A stretch of DNA of 58,806 nucleotides from Candidatus Heteroruminococcus faecigallinarum (GTDB taxonomy: Bacteria > Bacillota > Clostridia > Oscillospirales > Ruminococcaceae), in the NCBI GenBank assembly GCA_904387055.1, contig CAJFKV010000008.1, positions 1 to 58,806 of the forward strand, in the 5' to 3' direction. Below, one piece after another: positions 19,501 through 26,086 of this stretch. Every line of letters starts with the position of its first letter. The first letter of the stretch is position 1. The notes under the pieces are model-generated. The model saw only the letters and a list, made by a program, of their open reading frames with translations, did not search any database and had not been told where the DNA came from. A program made the translations under genes and the position numbers.

Positions 19501-20009
19501 TGCGGCTGCTGGGGGAAGCGGTGAGCGAGCAGCGGGGCGAGCCGGTGAAGAAATCCAACGAGTGCACGGTGGACATCCAGATCGGCGCTCATCTGCCGGA
19601 GGAATACATCGGAAACCTGTCCCAGCGGATCGACATCTACAAAAAGATCGCCGCCATCGAGAGCGAGGAGGACGCCCTGGATCTGACCGACGAGCTGATC
19701 GACCGGTTCGGCGATCCGCCCCCCTCGGTCAAGGGGCTGGTGGACGTGGCCCTCATCCGGGGCACCGCCGCCTCCCTGGGCATCCGGGAGATCAGCCAGC
19801 GGGGAGAATCCATGCTGCTCTATCCGGAGAGCCTGGACCTGGCCCGGATTGCCCCCCTGGCCAACGGGCTGCGGGGCCGGGTCATGGTGAACGCCGGCAG
19901 CAAGCCCTATATTTCGGTGAAGATGCTCCGGGGGCAGAACCCGGTGGACGCCATCCGGGAGATCCTGGCGGCCATGGGGGAAGAGACACCGCCGGAGGAA
20001 AAAGAATAG
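16527..20009 (+). CDS. mfd: Transcription-repair coupling factor Mfd
   Basis: 1160 residues. Removes RNA polymerase stalled at lesions and recruits UvrA. Domain order is complete: N-terminal UvrB-homology module, the CarD-like RNAP-interaction domain (LTPGDYVVHVSHGIGIFEG, about residues 495-560), the RecG-like motor with Walker A CGDVGFGKTEVA, DEEQRFG, LSATPIPRT, and QLRGRVGRSGR, then the C-terminal UvrA-autoinhibitory domain. The ATG at 16527 follows AAGGAGGTG at 8 bases; the in-frame start at 16500 does not. A 1463-residue open frame on the opposite strand is a GC-codon shadow. Confidence 0.97.
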   Translation: MTGLDQQLLRLPQMKTIQEALARGETPVLAVGLAQIHKAGVIHALTQNRGALVITQDEPTAVRLSEDIAAFFGSEELVMQYPSRDFTFRELEGASLEYEHARLKVLERLVDGRCHIVVASAEAACQKTIPPDELRRRMTVLRPGESWPVDTLVKLLLEAGYQRCDQVEGVCQFSVRGGIVDFYPPDAADPIRMELWGDEIDTIASFKVDTQRREQNLEETVISPAREVLLGTGEEAVALLEQKKNALRGPRAAAARARLEQDIAKLRDGLSLVSADRFLELAYEQPAILTDYAGDRLCFFCEPAGIKEGLRGALWQQGEDMAALLEEGLLLPGTAPFTEDFDRMLQEMERTPAVLLDSFPRSYGEISPAHTVTIEANQLSVWSGDMEVLVEDLHLRMEQGYAVAVLAGTARGADALAADLREHGIPAQRMDDLSQRLPRVVQVAQGGLPAGFEYPQLGFACITSGRVQTRKTPRQSRKAKERGDRIRNIADLTPGDYVVHVSHGIGIFEGIIKKEVQGVVKDYLRIRYGGTDMLYVPVTQLDLVTKYIGGREEGSVKLSRLNSGEWNKTRQRVKKAVSDMAKELIALYAKRLSIKGFAFDEDNDWQREFEERFEWNETDDQLRCIREIKEDMQSEVPMDRLLCGDVGFGKTEVALRAAFKCVLSSKQCAVLVPTTILAWQHFQTFRRRMEGYPIRIELLSRFRTPKQQAEIVRQLKTGEVDIVIGTHRLVSKDIQFKDLGLCIIDEEQRFGVAHKEKLKELRGNVDVLTLSATPIPRTLNMAMSGIRDMSIIEEAPQDRHPVQTYVMEHDDGILLEAIKKELRRGGQVFYLHNRVESIESCAARLQQALPDASIRTAHGKMGEKELSQVWRSLVERETDILVCTTIIETGVDVPNCNTLIIEDADRMGLSQLYQLRGRVGRSGRRAFAYLTFRRGKVLSEVAEKRLSAIREFTSFGSGFRIAMRDLEIRGAGDILGSQQHGHMEAVGYDLYLRLLGEAVSEQRGEPVKKSNECTVDIQIGAHLPEEYIGNLSQRIDIYKKIAAIESEEDALDLTDELIDRFGDPPPSVKGLVDVALIRGTAASLGIREISQRGESMLLYPESLDLARIAPLANGLRGRVMVNAGSKPYISVKMLRGQNPVDAIREILAAMGEETPPEEKE

Positions 20010-20062
20010 GCCTCCAGCCCCCTGTTTACAGAATGGATGTAGATTTTGTGGGGAAATGGGTG

Positions 20063-20068
20063 TATAAT
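20063..20068 (+). promoter_or_regulatory. -10 element before the PrsA-like gene
   Basis: Perfect TATAAT preceded by TG, about 70 bases before the ATG. No convincing -35 at 16-18 bases, so the promoter is plausible but weak. Confidence 0.5.
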
Positions 20069-20138
20069 ACCTCTTTAACCAGCCCCGAGCGGGCTTGGGA
20101 TGGAATGAAAAGAGATTTTGGTTTAGGAGAGAACGGAC

Positions 20139-21380
20139 ATGAAGATTGCAAAAAAGCTGCTGGCCCTGGCGCTGGCCGGAACGATGGTAGCCTTTGCCGG
20201 CTGCGGCAGCACGGGACCCAGCTGGGTCGCAAGAAGCGGGGAGGATACCGTTACCGCCGGGACCTACCAGTATTTCCTCATTAACAGCTATAGTACCGCC
20301 GTCAACCTGGTGGCCGATCCCTACTCGGATGTGCTGGAGCAGGAGATTGAGGGGGTTCCTGCCAGCAACTGGATTGCTGACGAGAGCCTGATGGCCGTCC
20401 AGCGGATGCTGGCGGTGAAAAATCAGTATGCCGAGAGAGGAATGACCCTCACCGACGAGGAACAGGACCAGATCGACTCCTATACGGAGAACCAGTGGAC
20501 CGTTTACCGGGACTTCCTGGGGGACAATGGGGTGAGCGAGGATGACCTGCGGGCCTACTATGCCAACAACTACATGACCAACAGCCTCTTCTTCCAGATG
20601 TACGGCGCAGGGGGCGAGCAGGAGGTCGGCGAGGAGGAGATCCGCTCCTACTTTGACGAGAACTACATCAACAGCAATTATCTGGTCTGTCCCAAGTTTG
20701 ACCCCGAGACCTACAACAACCTGGATGAGGCCGGTCTGGCAGCTGCCCGGGCGGAGGCCGAGGGCTACTACAACCGGGCGCTGGCCGGGGAGAATTTTGA
20801 CGACATCCTGGCCGACTGGGAACAGGCCAACTACACCGAGGAGGAACTGGCCTCCCACACCCACGATGAAGAAGGCGCCCACGACATGGTGGTGCCCAAG
20901 ACGACCACCTATGTGCCGGAGGTGTTCCTCCAGCAGGTGAGCGAGGCGGAGGTGGGCGTGCCCATCTTCTTTGAGGATGATTTCTACTACTATGTGGCGG
21001 TGCGGAAGGATCTGACCGGCCCCGTAGCAGACAGCACCTACGAAAGCGCCCGGACCAGCATCCTCCTGGCGCTGCGGTCGGAGGACTTTATCGCTCTGTG
21101 CGACCAGTGGATTTCCCAGATGGAGATCGAGCTGAACCAGGAAGCCCTGGACACCTACACCCCCGATCGCCTGAACCTGGAGGCCCTGCTGGGCAACAGC
21201 AGCAGCTCCGAGGAAACTGCCGGCAGTCTGTCCCTTTCCGCGGTGGAAGGGGAGAGCGAGTCCTCTGCCAGCGCCAGTGACGCCGGCGAGGAGTCCAGCG
21301 AGAGCAGCAGTGAAGCGACCGATGGAGAGTCCGGCAGCGGGACCAGCGACGGTTCCAGCTCGGACAACGCTGGGGAGTAA
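20139..21380 (+). CDS. PrsA/SurA-type lipoprotein chaperone with a degenerate PPIase domain
   Basis: 413 residues. Lipoprotein signal with lipobox VAFAGC (Cys about residue 21). The N-terminal helical chaperone module (SLMAVQRMLAVKNQYAERGM) and the position right after mfd match the prsA/surA genes of clostridia. The central region has the length of a parvulin rotamase (NYLVCPKFD to VAVRKDLTG) but lacks the canonical HIL and GGDLG motifs, so it may be a foldase chaperone without peptidyl-prolyl isomerase activity. The last 70 residues are a disordered Ser/Glu/Gly tail. Acts outside the membrane on secreted proteins. Confidence 0.8.
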   Translation: MKIAKKLLALALAGTMVAFAGCGSTGPSWVARSGEDTVTAGTYQYFLINSYSTAVNLVADPYSDVLEQEIEGVPASNWIADESLMAVQRMLAVKNQYAERGMTLTDEEQDQIDSYTENQWTVYRDFLGDNGVSEDDLRAYYANNYMTNSLFFQMYGAGGEQEVGEEEIRSYFDENYINSNYLVCPKFDPETYNNLDEAGLAAARAEAEGYYNRALAGENFDDILADWEQANYTEEELASHTHDEEGAHDMVVPKTTTYVPEVFLQQVSEAEVGVPIFFEDDFYYYVAVRKDLTGPVADSTYESARTSILLALRSEDFIALCDQWISQMEIELNQEALDTYTPDRLNLEALLGNSSSSEETAGSLSLSAVEGESESSASASDAGEESSESSSEATDGESGSGTSDGSSSDNAGE

Positions 21381-21400
21381 ATATCGACCCTTTCAGGAGA

Positions 21401-21427
21401 AAGGCCGGGCAGAGCGCCCGGCCTTTT
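21401..21427 (+). terminator. Intrinsic terminator after the PrsA-like gene
   Basis: AAGGCCGGGC stem with complement, 4-base loop, then TTTT. Confidence 0.88.
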
Positions 21428-21536
21428 CTGTTTGCCCCCTGCCGGAGAGGCGGACCCCTCCCCTTTGCCGCAAGGGGCGGGTGCCGGTCTGGGGCGGATT
21501 CTTCCTCCTCCAGGGGTCATTTTTCCCCTGCCGCCG

Positions 21537-21587
21537 CCTTTGAAGGGATACTCCCCCCTTTGAAGGGATTCTCCCGCCTTTGGAATC
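21537..21587 (+). repeat. Three tandem 20-bp repeats in non-coding DNA
   Basis: The unit starts CCTTTGAAGGGAT at 21537 and 21557 and as CCTTTGGAAT at 21577; each contains the palindrome-like CCTTTGAAGG. The remaining non-coding stretch 21428-21721 has no gene signal. Confidence 0.7.
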
Positions 21588-21673
21588 TGTAGGAACAGGG
21601 GGACTCCATACACCGGCGAAGAGCAGAACAGCTCCCTTGCTTCGGGAGGAGGAAAACCTAGAAAGGGTATAGG

Positions 21674-21698
21674 AAAAGGGCCGCCCGAAGGCGGCCCG
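21674..21698 (-). terminator. Terminator of the SGNH-DUF4358 operon
   Basis: GGGCCGCC stem, TTCG tetraloop, complement, then TTTT on the minus strand, 25-45 bases after the last stop codon. Confidence 0.85.
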
Positions 21699-21721
21699 AA
21701 GGGTTCTCAAAAGAGGTTGCT

Positions 21722-22078
21722 TTACAACTGGGGAAGCTGGGTGAAGATCATGGCACAGCACAAAAGAAGGGAGTACCCGCCGCATACCCACAGGTATGCC
21801 TGGCGGTATTTCTTTCCTTTGATGTGGGTGGCGATCAGCCCCAGCAGGATGCAGGTGACCGCCAGCCCCAGCACCTCGGCAATCAGCCGGACTTCCGGCA
21901 CCCCCAGGGTAGGGATGGTGGGAGCCAGCAGGCTGGACACGGGGATCGCCACCAGATTGAAGATGGGCAGCACCACCAGCGGCAGTACCCCCACTGCAAT
22001 GGCCGCGTGCCCTGTGTGGGCAAAGATCCAGGCCATCACCAGCAGGATGACAACGATGGCACAGCTTTCGATGGTCAT
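21722..22078 (-). CDS. 118-residue integral membrane protein
   Basis: Four hydrophobic segments over almost the whole length (starting MTIESCAIVVILLVMAWIFA), with a short basic KGKKYRQ loop before the last. Family not recognised. The AAAGGATG site is about 12 bases upstream, slightly long. It is the last gene of the SGNH hydrolase / DUF4358 / membrane protein operon, 33 bases after DUF4358. Confidence 0.72.
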   Translation of the reverse strand: MTIESCAIVVILLVMAWIFAHTGHAAIAVGVLPLVVLPIFNLVAIPVSSLLAPTIPTLGVPEVRLIAEVLGLAVTCILLGLIATHIKGKKYRQAYLWVCGGYSLLLCCAMIFTQLPQL

Positions 22079-22111
22079 GGACGGTCACATCCTTTGTTGT
22101 CTTGATAGGGA

Positions 22112-22681
22112 TTAAAAGGCGTTGTTGAAGACCTCTTCCGCGCCGGAGGTGTCGTTGCTGACGACCAGGGCGGTGACGTAGCCGTTGGTCAGGACCTTGG
22201 CATTCTCGATCTTGCTCATCTCTTCCGGCCGGTAGTCCTCAAAGTTGGACCGGAGGGTATCCAGACGGTAGCCCACCATCTGCTCAATATACTCCATGCC
22301 GGCGTCGTCATCGGCCAGGAAGACCGCCACCTCGTCGGCCGAGCCGCCGGTGGCGCAGGTGTACACCTTGAAGTCCACCACCTCTTCCGGGTCGTATTCG
22401 TAGATGTTGGGCAGAACCTCCGCGCTCAGCTCCATCATCTCGTCGTCAAAGGTCATGGCGGCGTACATATCGTCGGCCAGCTTCTTCACGTCCACCGCGC
22501 TTTCCTGGGCGGCGGAGGAGGCAGGCGCTTCGCTCTCTTCACTGTCCTGGGAAGAAGCCGCAGCCGTCGAAGAGGAACCCTCGGCAGCCGCCGAAGAGGA
22601 CTCCCCGCCGCCGCAGCCGGCCATGGATAAAACCATCATCGCCGCCAGCAGCGCGGCAAGCCATTTTTTAGTTGTTTTCAT
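22112..22681 (-). CDS. DUF4358-type lipoprotein
   Basis: 189 residues. Lipobox LSMAGC (Cys about residue 22), Ser/Ala/Glu linker, then a domain with the DUF4358 pattern: DDEMMELSAEVLPNIYEYDPE, a VFLADDDAGMEYIEQMV helix and a C-terminal VTALVVSND strand. GGAGGG precedes the ATG at 22681. It overlaps the SGNH hydrolase gene by 14 bases. Such pairs are common in clostridial operons for cell-surface polymer acylation; the exact role is unknown. Confidence 0.82.
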   Translation of the reverse strand: MKTTKKWLAALLAAMMVLSMAGCGGGESSSAAAEGSSSTAAASSQDSEESEAPASSAAQESAVDVKKLADDMYAAMTFDDEMMELSAEVLPNIYEYDPEEVVDFKVYTCATGGSADEVAVFLADDDAGMEYIEQMVGYRLDTLRSNFEDYRPEEMSKIENAKVLTNGYVTALVVSNDTSGAEEVFNNAF

Positions 22682-23600
22682 TGGTAATTCCCTCCACGGT
22701 ATGAGTTTTGAGATAATCAAACCATTTTGTATAGTAATCCACGCCGAAATGCATCCCGTCCTTGGGGCTTGCTTCGTCGGGCAGATTGCCGTTTTCGTCC
22801 TTGAAGGCCTCGGCTACATTGAGGTAGTAGACCTCCTTCTCCTTGGTGAGCTCCAGAAGAGCCTGGTTGTAACTGTCGATCTTGTCGTTGGAATACAGGG
22901 GATCGCTGGACTTGGCCGCCGTCACCGGCAGGATCGACTGCACATAGATGGTGGCGTCGGGATGGATAGCCTTCACCTCGTCGATCAGCTGGCCGTAGTA
23001 CTCAATAAACTTTTCCTGGTTGATAAAGGCCACCCCGTTGGCGCCCTGCATGATGTAGATCTTTCCGGCGTCCACCTGGGCCAGGGCATCCAGCACCGAG
23101 ACGGTTCCTTCGTCGGTCTTGATGACCTCCTTGTAGAGGATCGTCTCCGGGTTGATACCGGTATGGGCAATTACGGTGGCGTTATTCATTACCCCGTACA
23201 ATTTGATCCCGTCGGTAATGGAGTCCCCCACAAAGACCGCGTCGTCAAAATAGCTGGTAGAGGCCCAGTCGCTTTCCGGTACCGGCTGGCCGTAGACCAG
23301 CTCCTGGGCAGCGGCCTGGCTTTCCTCCTGGGAAGAGGAGGAGTCCTGGGAGGCGGCCTCCCCCTCCGCCTCGGATACTTCGTCCCCCGAGGCGGCCAAT
23401 ACATCTTCGCTGCTGGAGGCCGACTGGGGCGAGGCAGAGCCCTGGGACATATTGCGGGTCAGCCGCTGGTCGTCGTAATGCTGCCACAGGGTCGCCCCCC
23501 CGTAGGAGATGGCTGCCACCAGGGCAATCAACACAACTCCCGCCAGAATGGGGCGCCGCCGCCGGCGGGAACGGTTGCTATATGGATAGCGGTAAGGCAT
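22668..23600 (-). CDS. Membrane-anchored SGNH/GDSL-type hydrolase
   Basis: 310 residues. A cytoplasmic Arg-rich start (SNRSRRRRRP), one transmembrane helix (about residues 18-36), a long Ser/Gln/Glu linker and an extracellular SGNH domain. Block I is VFVGDSITDG with the nucleophile Ser, block III contains GANGVAF, and block V is SPKDGMHFG with the Asp-x-x-His pair. These enzymes are esterases or acetyltransferases on surface glycans. The ATG at 23600 was chosen for AAGGAG upstream and because the longer frame is not coding-like. First gene of its operon. Confidence 0.87.
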   Translation of the reverse strand: MPYRYPYSNRSRRRRRPILAGVVLIALVAAISYGGATLWQHYDDQRLTRNMSQGSASPQSASSSEDVLAASGDEVSEAEGEAASQDSSSSQEESQAAAQELVYGQPVPESDWASTSYFDDAVFVGDSITDGIKLYGVMNNATVIAHTGINPETILYKEVIKTDEGTVSVLDALAQVDAGKIYIMQGANGVAFINQEKFIEYYGQLIDEVKAIHPDATIYVQSILPVTAAKSSDPLYSNDKIDSYNQALLELTKEKEVYYLNVAEAFKDENGNLPDEASPKDGMHFGVDYYTKWFDYLKTHTVEGITNENN

Positions 23601-23655
23601 AAATTCCGTACACTCCTTGTCTTCATCAGTCCAAACAATCGCTAAGCGTTCTCTT

Positions 23656-23684
23656 ATTATACACCATCCCGCCCGCTTTGGAAA
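23656..23684 (-). promoter_or_regulatory. Promoter of the SGNH operon
   Basis: Minus strand: TTTCCA, 17-base spacer, perfect TATAAT, about 50 bases before the ATG. The rest of 23685-23923 shows no gene; it contains one TTTTCCACA near-DnaA box. Confidence 0.65.
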
Positions 23685-23923
23685 GAAGAAAAAGTGAACA
23701 ATGCGTGAAAGGTTATTGCGGCGGGAAGCGGCCCTTGCCGGCGGACCCTTATACCCGGAGTAATCAACAGTTTCAACAGAGTTTTCCACATCGCCCTCCT
23801 CGCCAAATCCCCTGTTGACCCCGTTTTCTGCAAAAAATGTGTAAAATCCGAAGGATTTTGCACCGCCTCTGCCATTATACGGATAGTGTTATCCTCTTTC
23901 TGAGGAAAAGGCGGCGAAACCCC

Positions 23924-23952
23924 TTGACTTTTTTTTGAAGGGTTGCTATAAT
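23924..23952 (+). promoter_or_regulatory. Promoter of tRNA-Leu
   Basis: TTGACT, 17-base spacer, perfect TATAAT, with the mature tRNA starting 12 bases after the -10. Confidence 0.88.
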
Positions 23953-23964
23953 AATTGCTGTTAC

Positions 23965-24050
23965 GCGAGGGTGGCGGAATGGCAGACGCACCAGCTTGAG
24001 GTGCTGGCGATGGCAACATTGTGTGGGTTCAAGTCCCATCCTTCGCACCA
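23965..24050 (+). tRNA. tRNA-Leu (anticodon GAG)
   Basis: 86 bases including an encoded CCA. Acceptor GCGAGGG pairs with CCTTCGC; D arm, anticodon stem CCAGC/GCTGG with loop TTGAGGT (anticodon GAG, reads CUC and CUU), a long class II variable arm as expected for leucine, and T arm GTGGG-TTCAAGT-CCCAT. Single tRNA with its own promoter and terminator. Confidence 0.97.
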
Positions 24051-24052
24051 GG

Positions 24053-24088
24053 CCGGAGCAGAGGAAACTTTGCTCCGGTTTTTCTTTT
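24053..24088 (+). terminator. Terminator of tRNA-Leu
   Basis: CCGGAGCA stem, GA-rich loop, complement and TTTTT. Confidence 0.9.
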
Positions 24089-24253
24089 GCCTGCGGCAGA
24101 TAAGAAGCCGGCTGCCCGCGTTCTGCTCGGCGGGAAATGTCCTCGCGGCCGTGACCGGCCTGCCTGTGGGATCCTTCCCGGCGGCAGCCGTTTTGGATGG
24201 ATGTTCCCCTGTCTTCTTGCACAAAGAGGCAGGGGGATGTTGTTGCCTTTTTG

Positions 24254-24293
24254 TGATTGAAATTGACTGAATATGATTGACTATGACTTATTA
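24254..24293 (+). promoter_or_regulatory. Operator of the fructose operon: four phased 10-bp direct repeats
   Basis: TGATTGAAAT, TGACTGAATA, TGATTGACTA and TGACTTATTA follow each other without gaps, so the TGAYT element recurs every helical turn. Direct repeats of this kind are typical operators for DeoR-family sugar repressors. The third and fourth units overlap the -35 and spacer of the fru promoter, so binding of FruR would block RNA polymerase. The stretch 24089-24253 shows no gene. Confidence 0.75.
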
Positions 24294-24304
24294 AGTGGTA
24301 TAAT
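24277..24304 (+). promoter_or_regulatory. Promoter of the fructose operon
   Basis: TTGACT, 16-base spacer, perfect TATAAT, about 43 bases before fruR start region, overlapping the operator repeats. Confidence 0.82.
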
Positions 24305-24353
24305 AAAGGGCAGAATAAATTACAAATCAAAATCGATCAAAGGAGGGATCCCC

Positions 24354-25112
24354 ATGCTGGCGGAAGAACGGTTGGCAGCCATTCTGGAGCTGGTGGAGGC
24401 CAGCGGCGCGGCCAGCGTTTCCCAGCTTTGCCAGGCGACGGGAGCGTCGGAAGCCACCATCCGGCGGGATCTGCTGCTCCTCAGCCGCCAGGGAAAGCTC
24501 ACCAAGGTCCACGGGGGAGCCGTGGCGACGGGAGGGCGGTTCTCTTCCGAGGAGCCCGATCTGCCCACCAAGGCACGGCTCTCGGTGGAGGAGAAGGAGG
24601 CCATCGGCCGGTATGCCGCCTCCCTGGTCTACGACGACGATGTGGTCTTTCTGGACGCCGGCACCACCACCCTGGCCATGGCGGGGTACTTGGGCGATTC
24701 CCAGGCGTCCTTTGTCACCACCAGCATCGCCTGTGCCCAGCGCCTCAGCCAGCTGGGGCGGCAGGTCATCATGGTGGGCGGGCGGATCAAGCTTGGCACC
24801 GAGGCGATCATCGGCGCCGAGACTCTCACCTTTCTGGAGCGGTACAATTTTACCAAGGTATTCCTGGGGGTCAACGGCATCGCGGTGAAACAGGGGTGCA
24901 CCACCCCGGACCCGGAGGAAGCCGCCGTGAAAACCAAGGCGGCGGATCAGGCCTACCTCACCTATGTGCTGGCCGATTCCAGCAAGTTTGGAAAGGTGAC
25001 GGCGGCCACCATCCGGCCTCTGGAACGGGTGTGCATCATTACCGACCGGATTCCCGACGAGAGCTTTCGGGGCCGGGGGATTATCAAAGAAGTGGGAGGA
25101 AGCAGGGCATGA
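24354..25112 (+). CDS. DeoR-family repressor of the fructose operon (FruR type)
   Basis: 252 residues. The N-terminal winged helix-turn-helix has SVSQLCQATGASEATIRRDL, the DeoR recognition motif, then HGGAV. The C-terminal DeoRC sugar-phosphate sensor contains FLDAGTTTLAMA, VGGRIKLGTEAIIGA and ADSSKFGK. It is expected to bind the 10-bp repeats upstream and to be released by fructose-1-phosphate. AAAGGAGG is 6-7 bases before the ATG; in-frame codons upstream are not needed. Overlaps fruK by 4 bases (ATGA). Confidence 0.93.
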   Translation: MLAEERLAAILELVEASGAASVSQLCQATGASEATIRRDLLLLSRQGKLTKVHGGAVATGGRFSSEEPDLPTKARLSVEEKEAIGRYAASLVYDDDVVFLDAGTTTLAMAGYLGDSQASFVTTSIACAQRLSQLGRQVIMVGGRIKLGTEAIIGAETLTFLERYNFTKVFLGVNGIAVKQGCTTPDPEEAAVKTKAADQAYLTYVLADSSKFGKVTAATIRPLERVCIITDRIPDESFRGRGIIKEVGGSRA

Positions 25113-26017
25113 TTTATACCGTCACCTTCAATCCCGCCATCGATTATGTGGTGCGGCTGGACCGGCTGCAGCCGGGGGCCATCAACCGCGCCCGGGAGGA
25201 ATTGGTCCAGTTTGGCGGGAAGGGTGTGAATGTCTCCACCGTTCTGGGCAACCTAGGGGTGGAGAATGTGGCGATGGGTTTTTTGGCCGGGTTTACCGGG
25301 CAGGCGCTGGAAGAGGGCCTGTCCGCCGCCGGGATCCGCGCCGACTTTATCCATCTCAGCGAGGGGTTCACCCGCATCAATGTGAAGATCAAGGGCGGCG
25401 AGGAAACCGAGGTCAACGGCCGGGGGCCGGCAATTGGGAGGGGCGCCCTGGAGGAGCTCTTCCGCCGGCTGGACCGCCTGGCCCCAGGGGATTTCCTGGT
25501 GCTGGCCGGGTCGATCCCTGCCTCGCTGCCCAGCGACGTATATGAACAGATCCTCGCCCGGCTGGACGGCCGGGGGGTGCAGGCGGTGGTGGACGCGGAA
25601 GGGGAGCTCCTCTGCAAGGTGCTGAACTACCGGCCCTTCCTCATCAAGCCCAACAACCTGGAGCTGGGGGCCATCTTCGGCAGGGAGCTGCACGCTCCGG
25701 AGGAGATCCGAGACTGTGCCGCCGCCCTGCAGCGCCGGGGCGCCCGCAACGTGCTGGTTTCCATGGCGGGGGACGGGGCGCTCCTGCTGGACGAGACCGG
25801 CGCCTGCCACCGGATGCCTGCCCCCAAGGGAACCGTGCGCAATTCGGTGGGGGCCGGGGACTCGATGGTGGCAGGCTTCCTGGCGGGATGGCTGCGAACA
25901 GGCAGCTACCGGGAGGCGCTGCGGCTGGGCACCGCCGCCGGCAGCGCGACGGCCTTTGCCGACGGGCTGGCCACCCGGGAACAGGTGGAATCGCTGCTCC
26001 GGAAGCTGGAGCCGTAA
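25109..26017 (+). CDS. fruK: 1-phosphofructokinase
   Basis: 302 residues, PfkB family. Phosphorylates fructose-1-phosphate to fructose-1,6-bisphosphate. Motifs: TFNPAIDYVV, the QFGGKGVNVS first PfkB signature, and the second signature around NSVGAGDSMVAGF with the catalytic Asp. It starts within the stop of the regulator (ATGA), so translation is coupled. Confidence 0.95.
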   Translation: MIYTVTFNPAIDYVVRLDRLQPGAINRAREELVQFGGKGVNVSTVLGNLGVENVAMGFLAGFTGQALEEGLSAAGIRADFIHLSEGFTRINVKIKGGEETEVNGRGPAIGRGALEELFRRLDRLAPGDFLVLAGSIPASLPSDVYEQILARLDGRGVQAVVDAEGELLCKVLNYRPFLIKPNNLELGAIFGRELHAPEEIRDCAAALQRRGARNVLVSMAGDGALLLDETGACHRMPAPKGTVRNSVGAGDSMVAGFLAGWLRTGSYREALRLGTAAGSATAFADGLATREQVESLLRKLEP

Positions 26018-26086
26018 ACAAGGGCCTCAAAGGAGTAGTGGGACCCAGGAAGCAAAAAATCCATGGAGATAGAAAGGATGAAAAGG

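Noticed and set aside
16491-20882. 1463-residue minus-strand open frame
   Set aside because: Exact antisense of mfd and part of the PrsA-like gene; composition is that of a shadow frame in high-GC third-position DNA.
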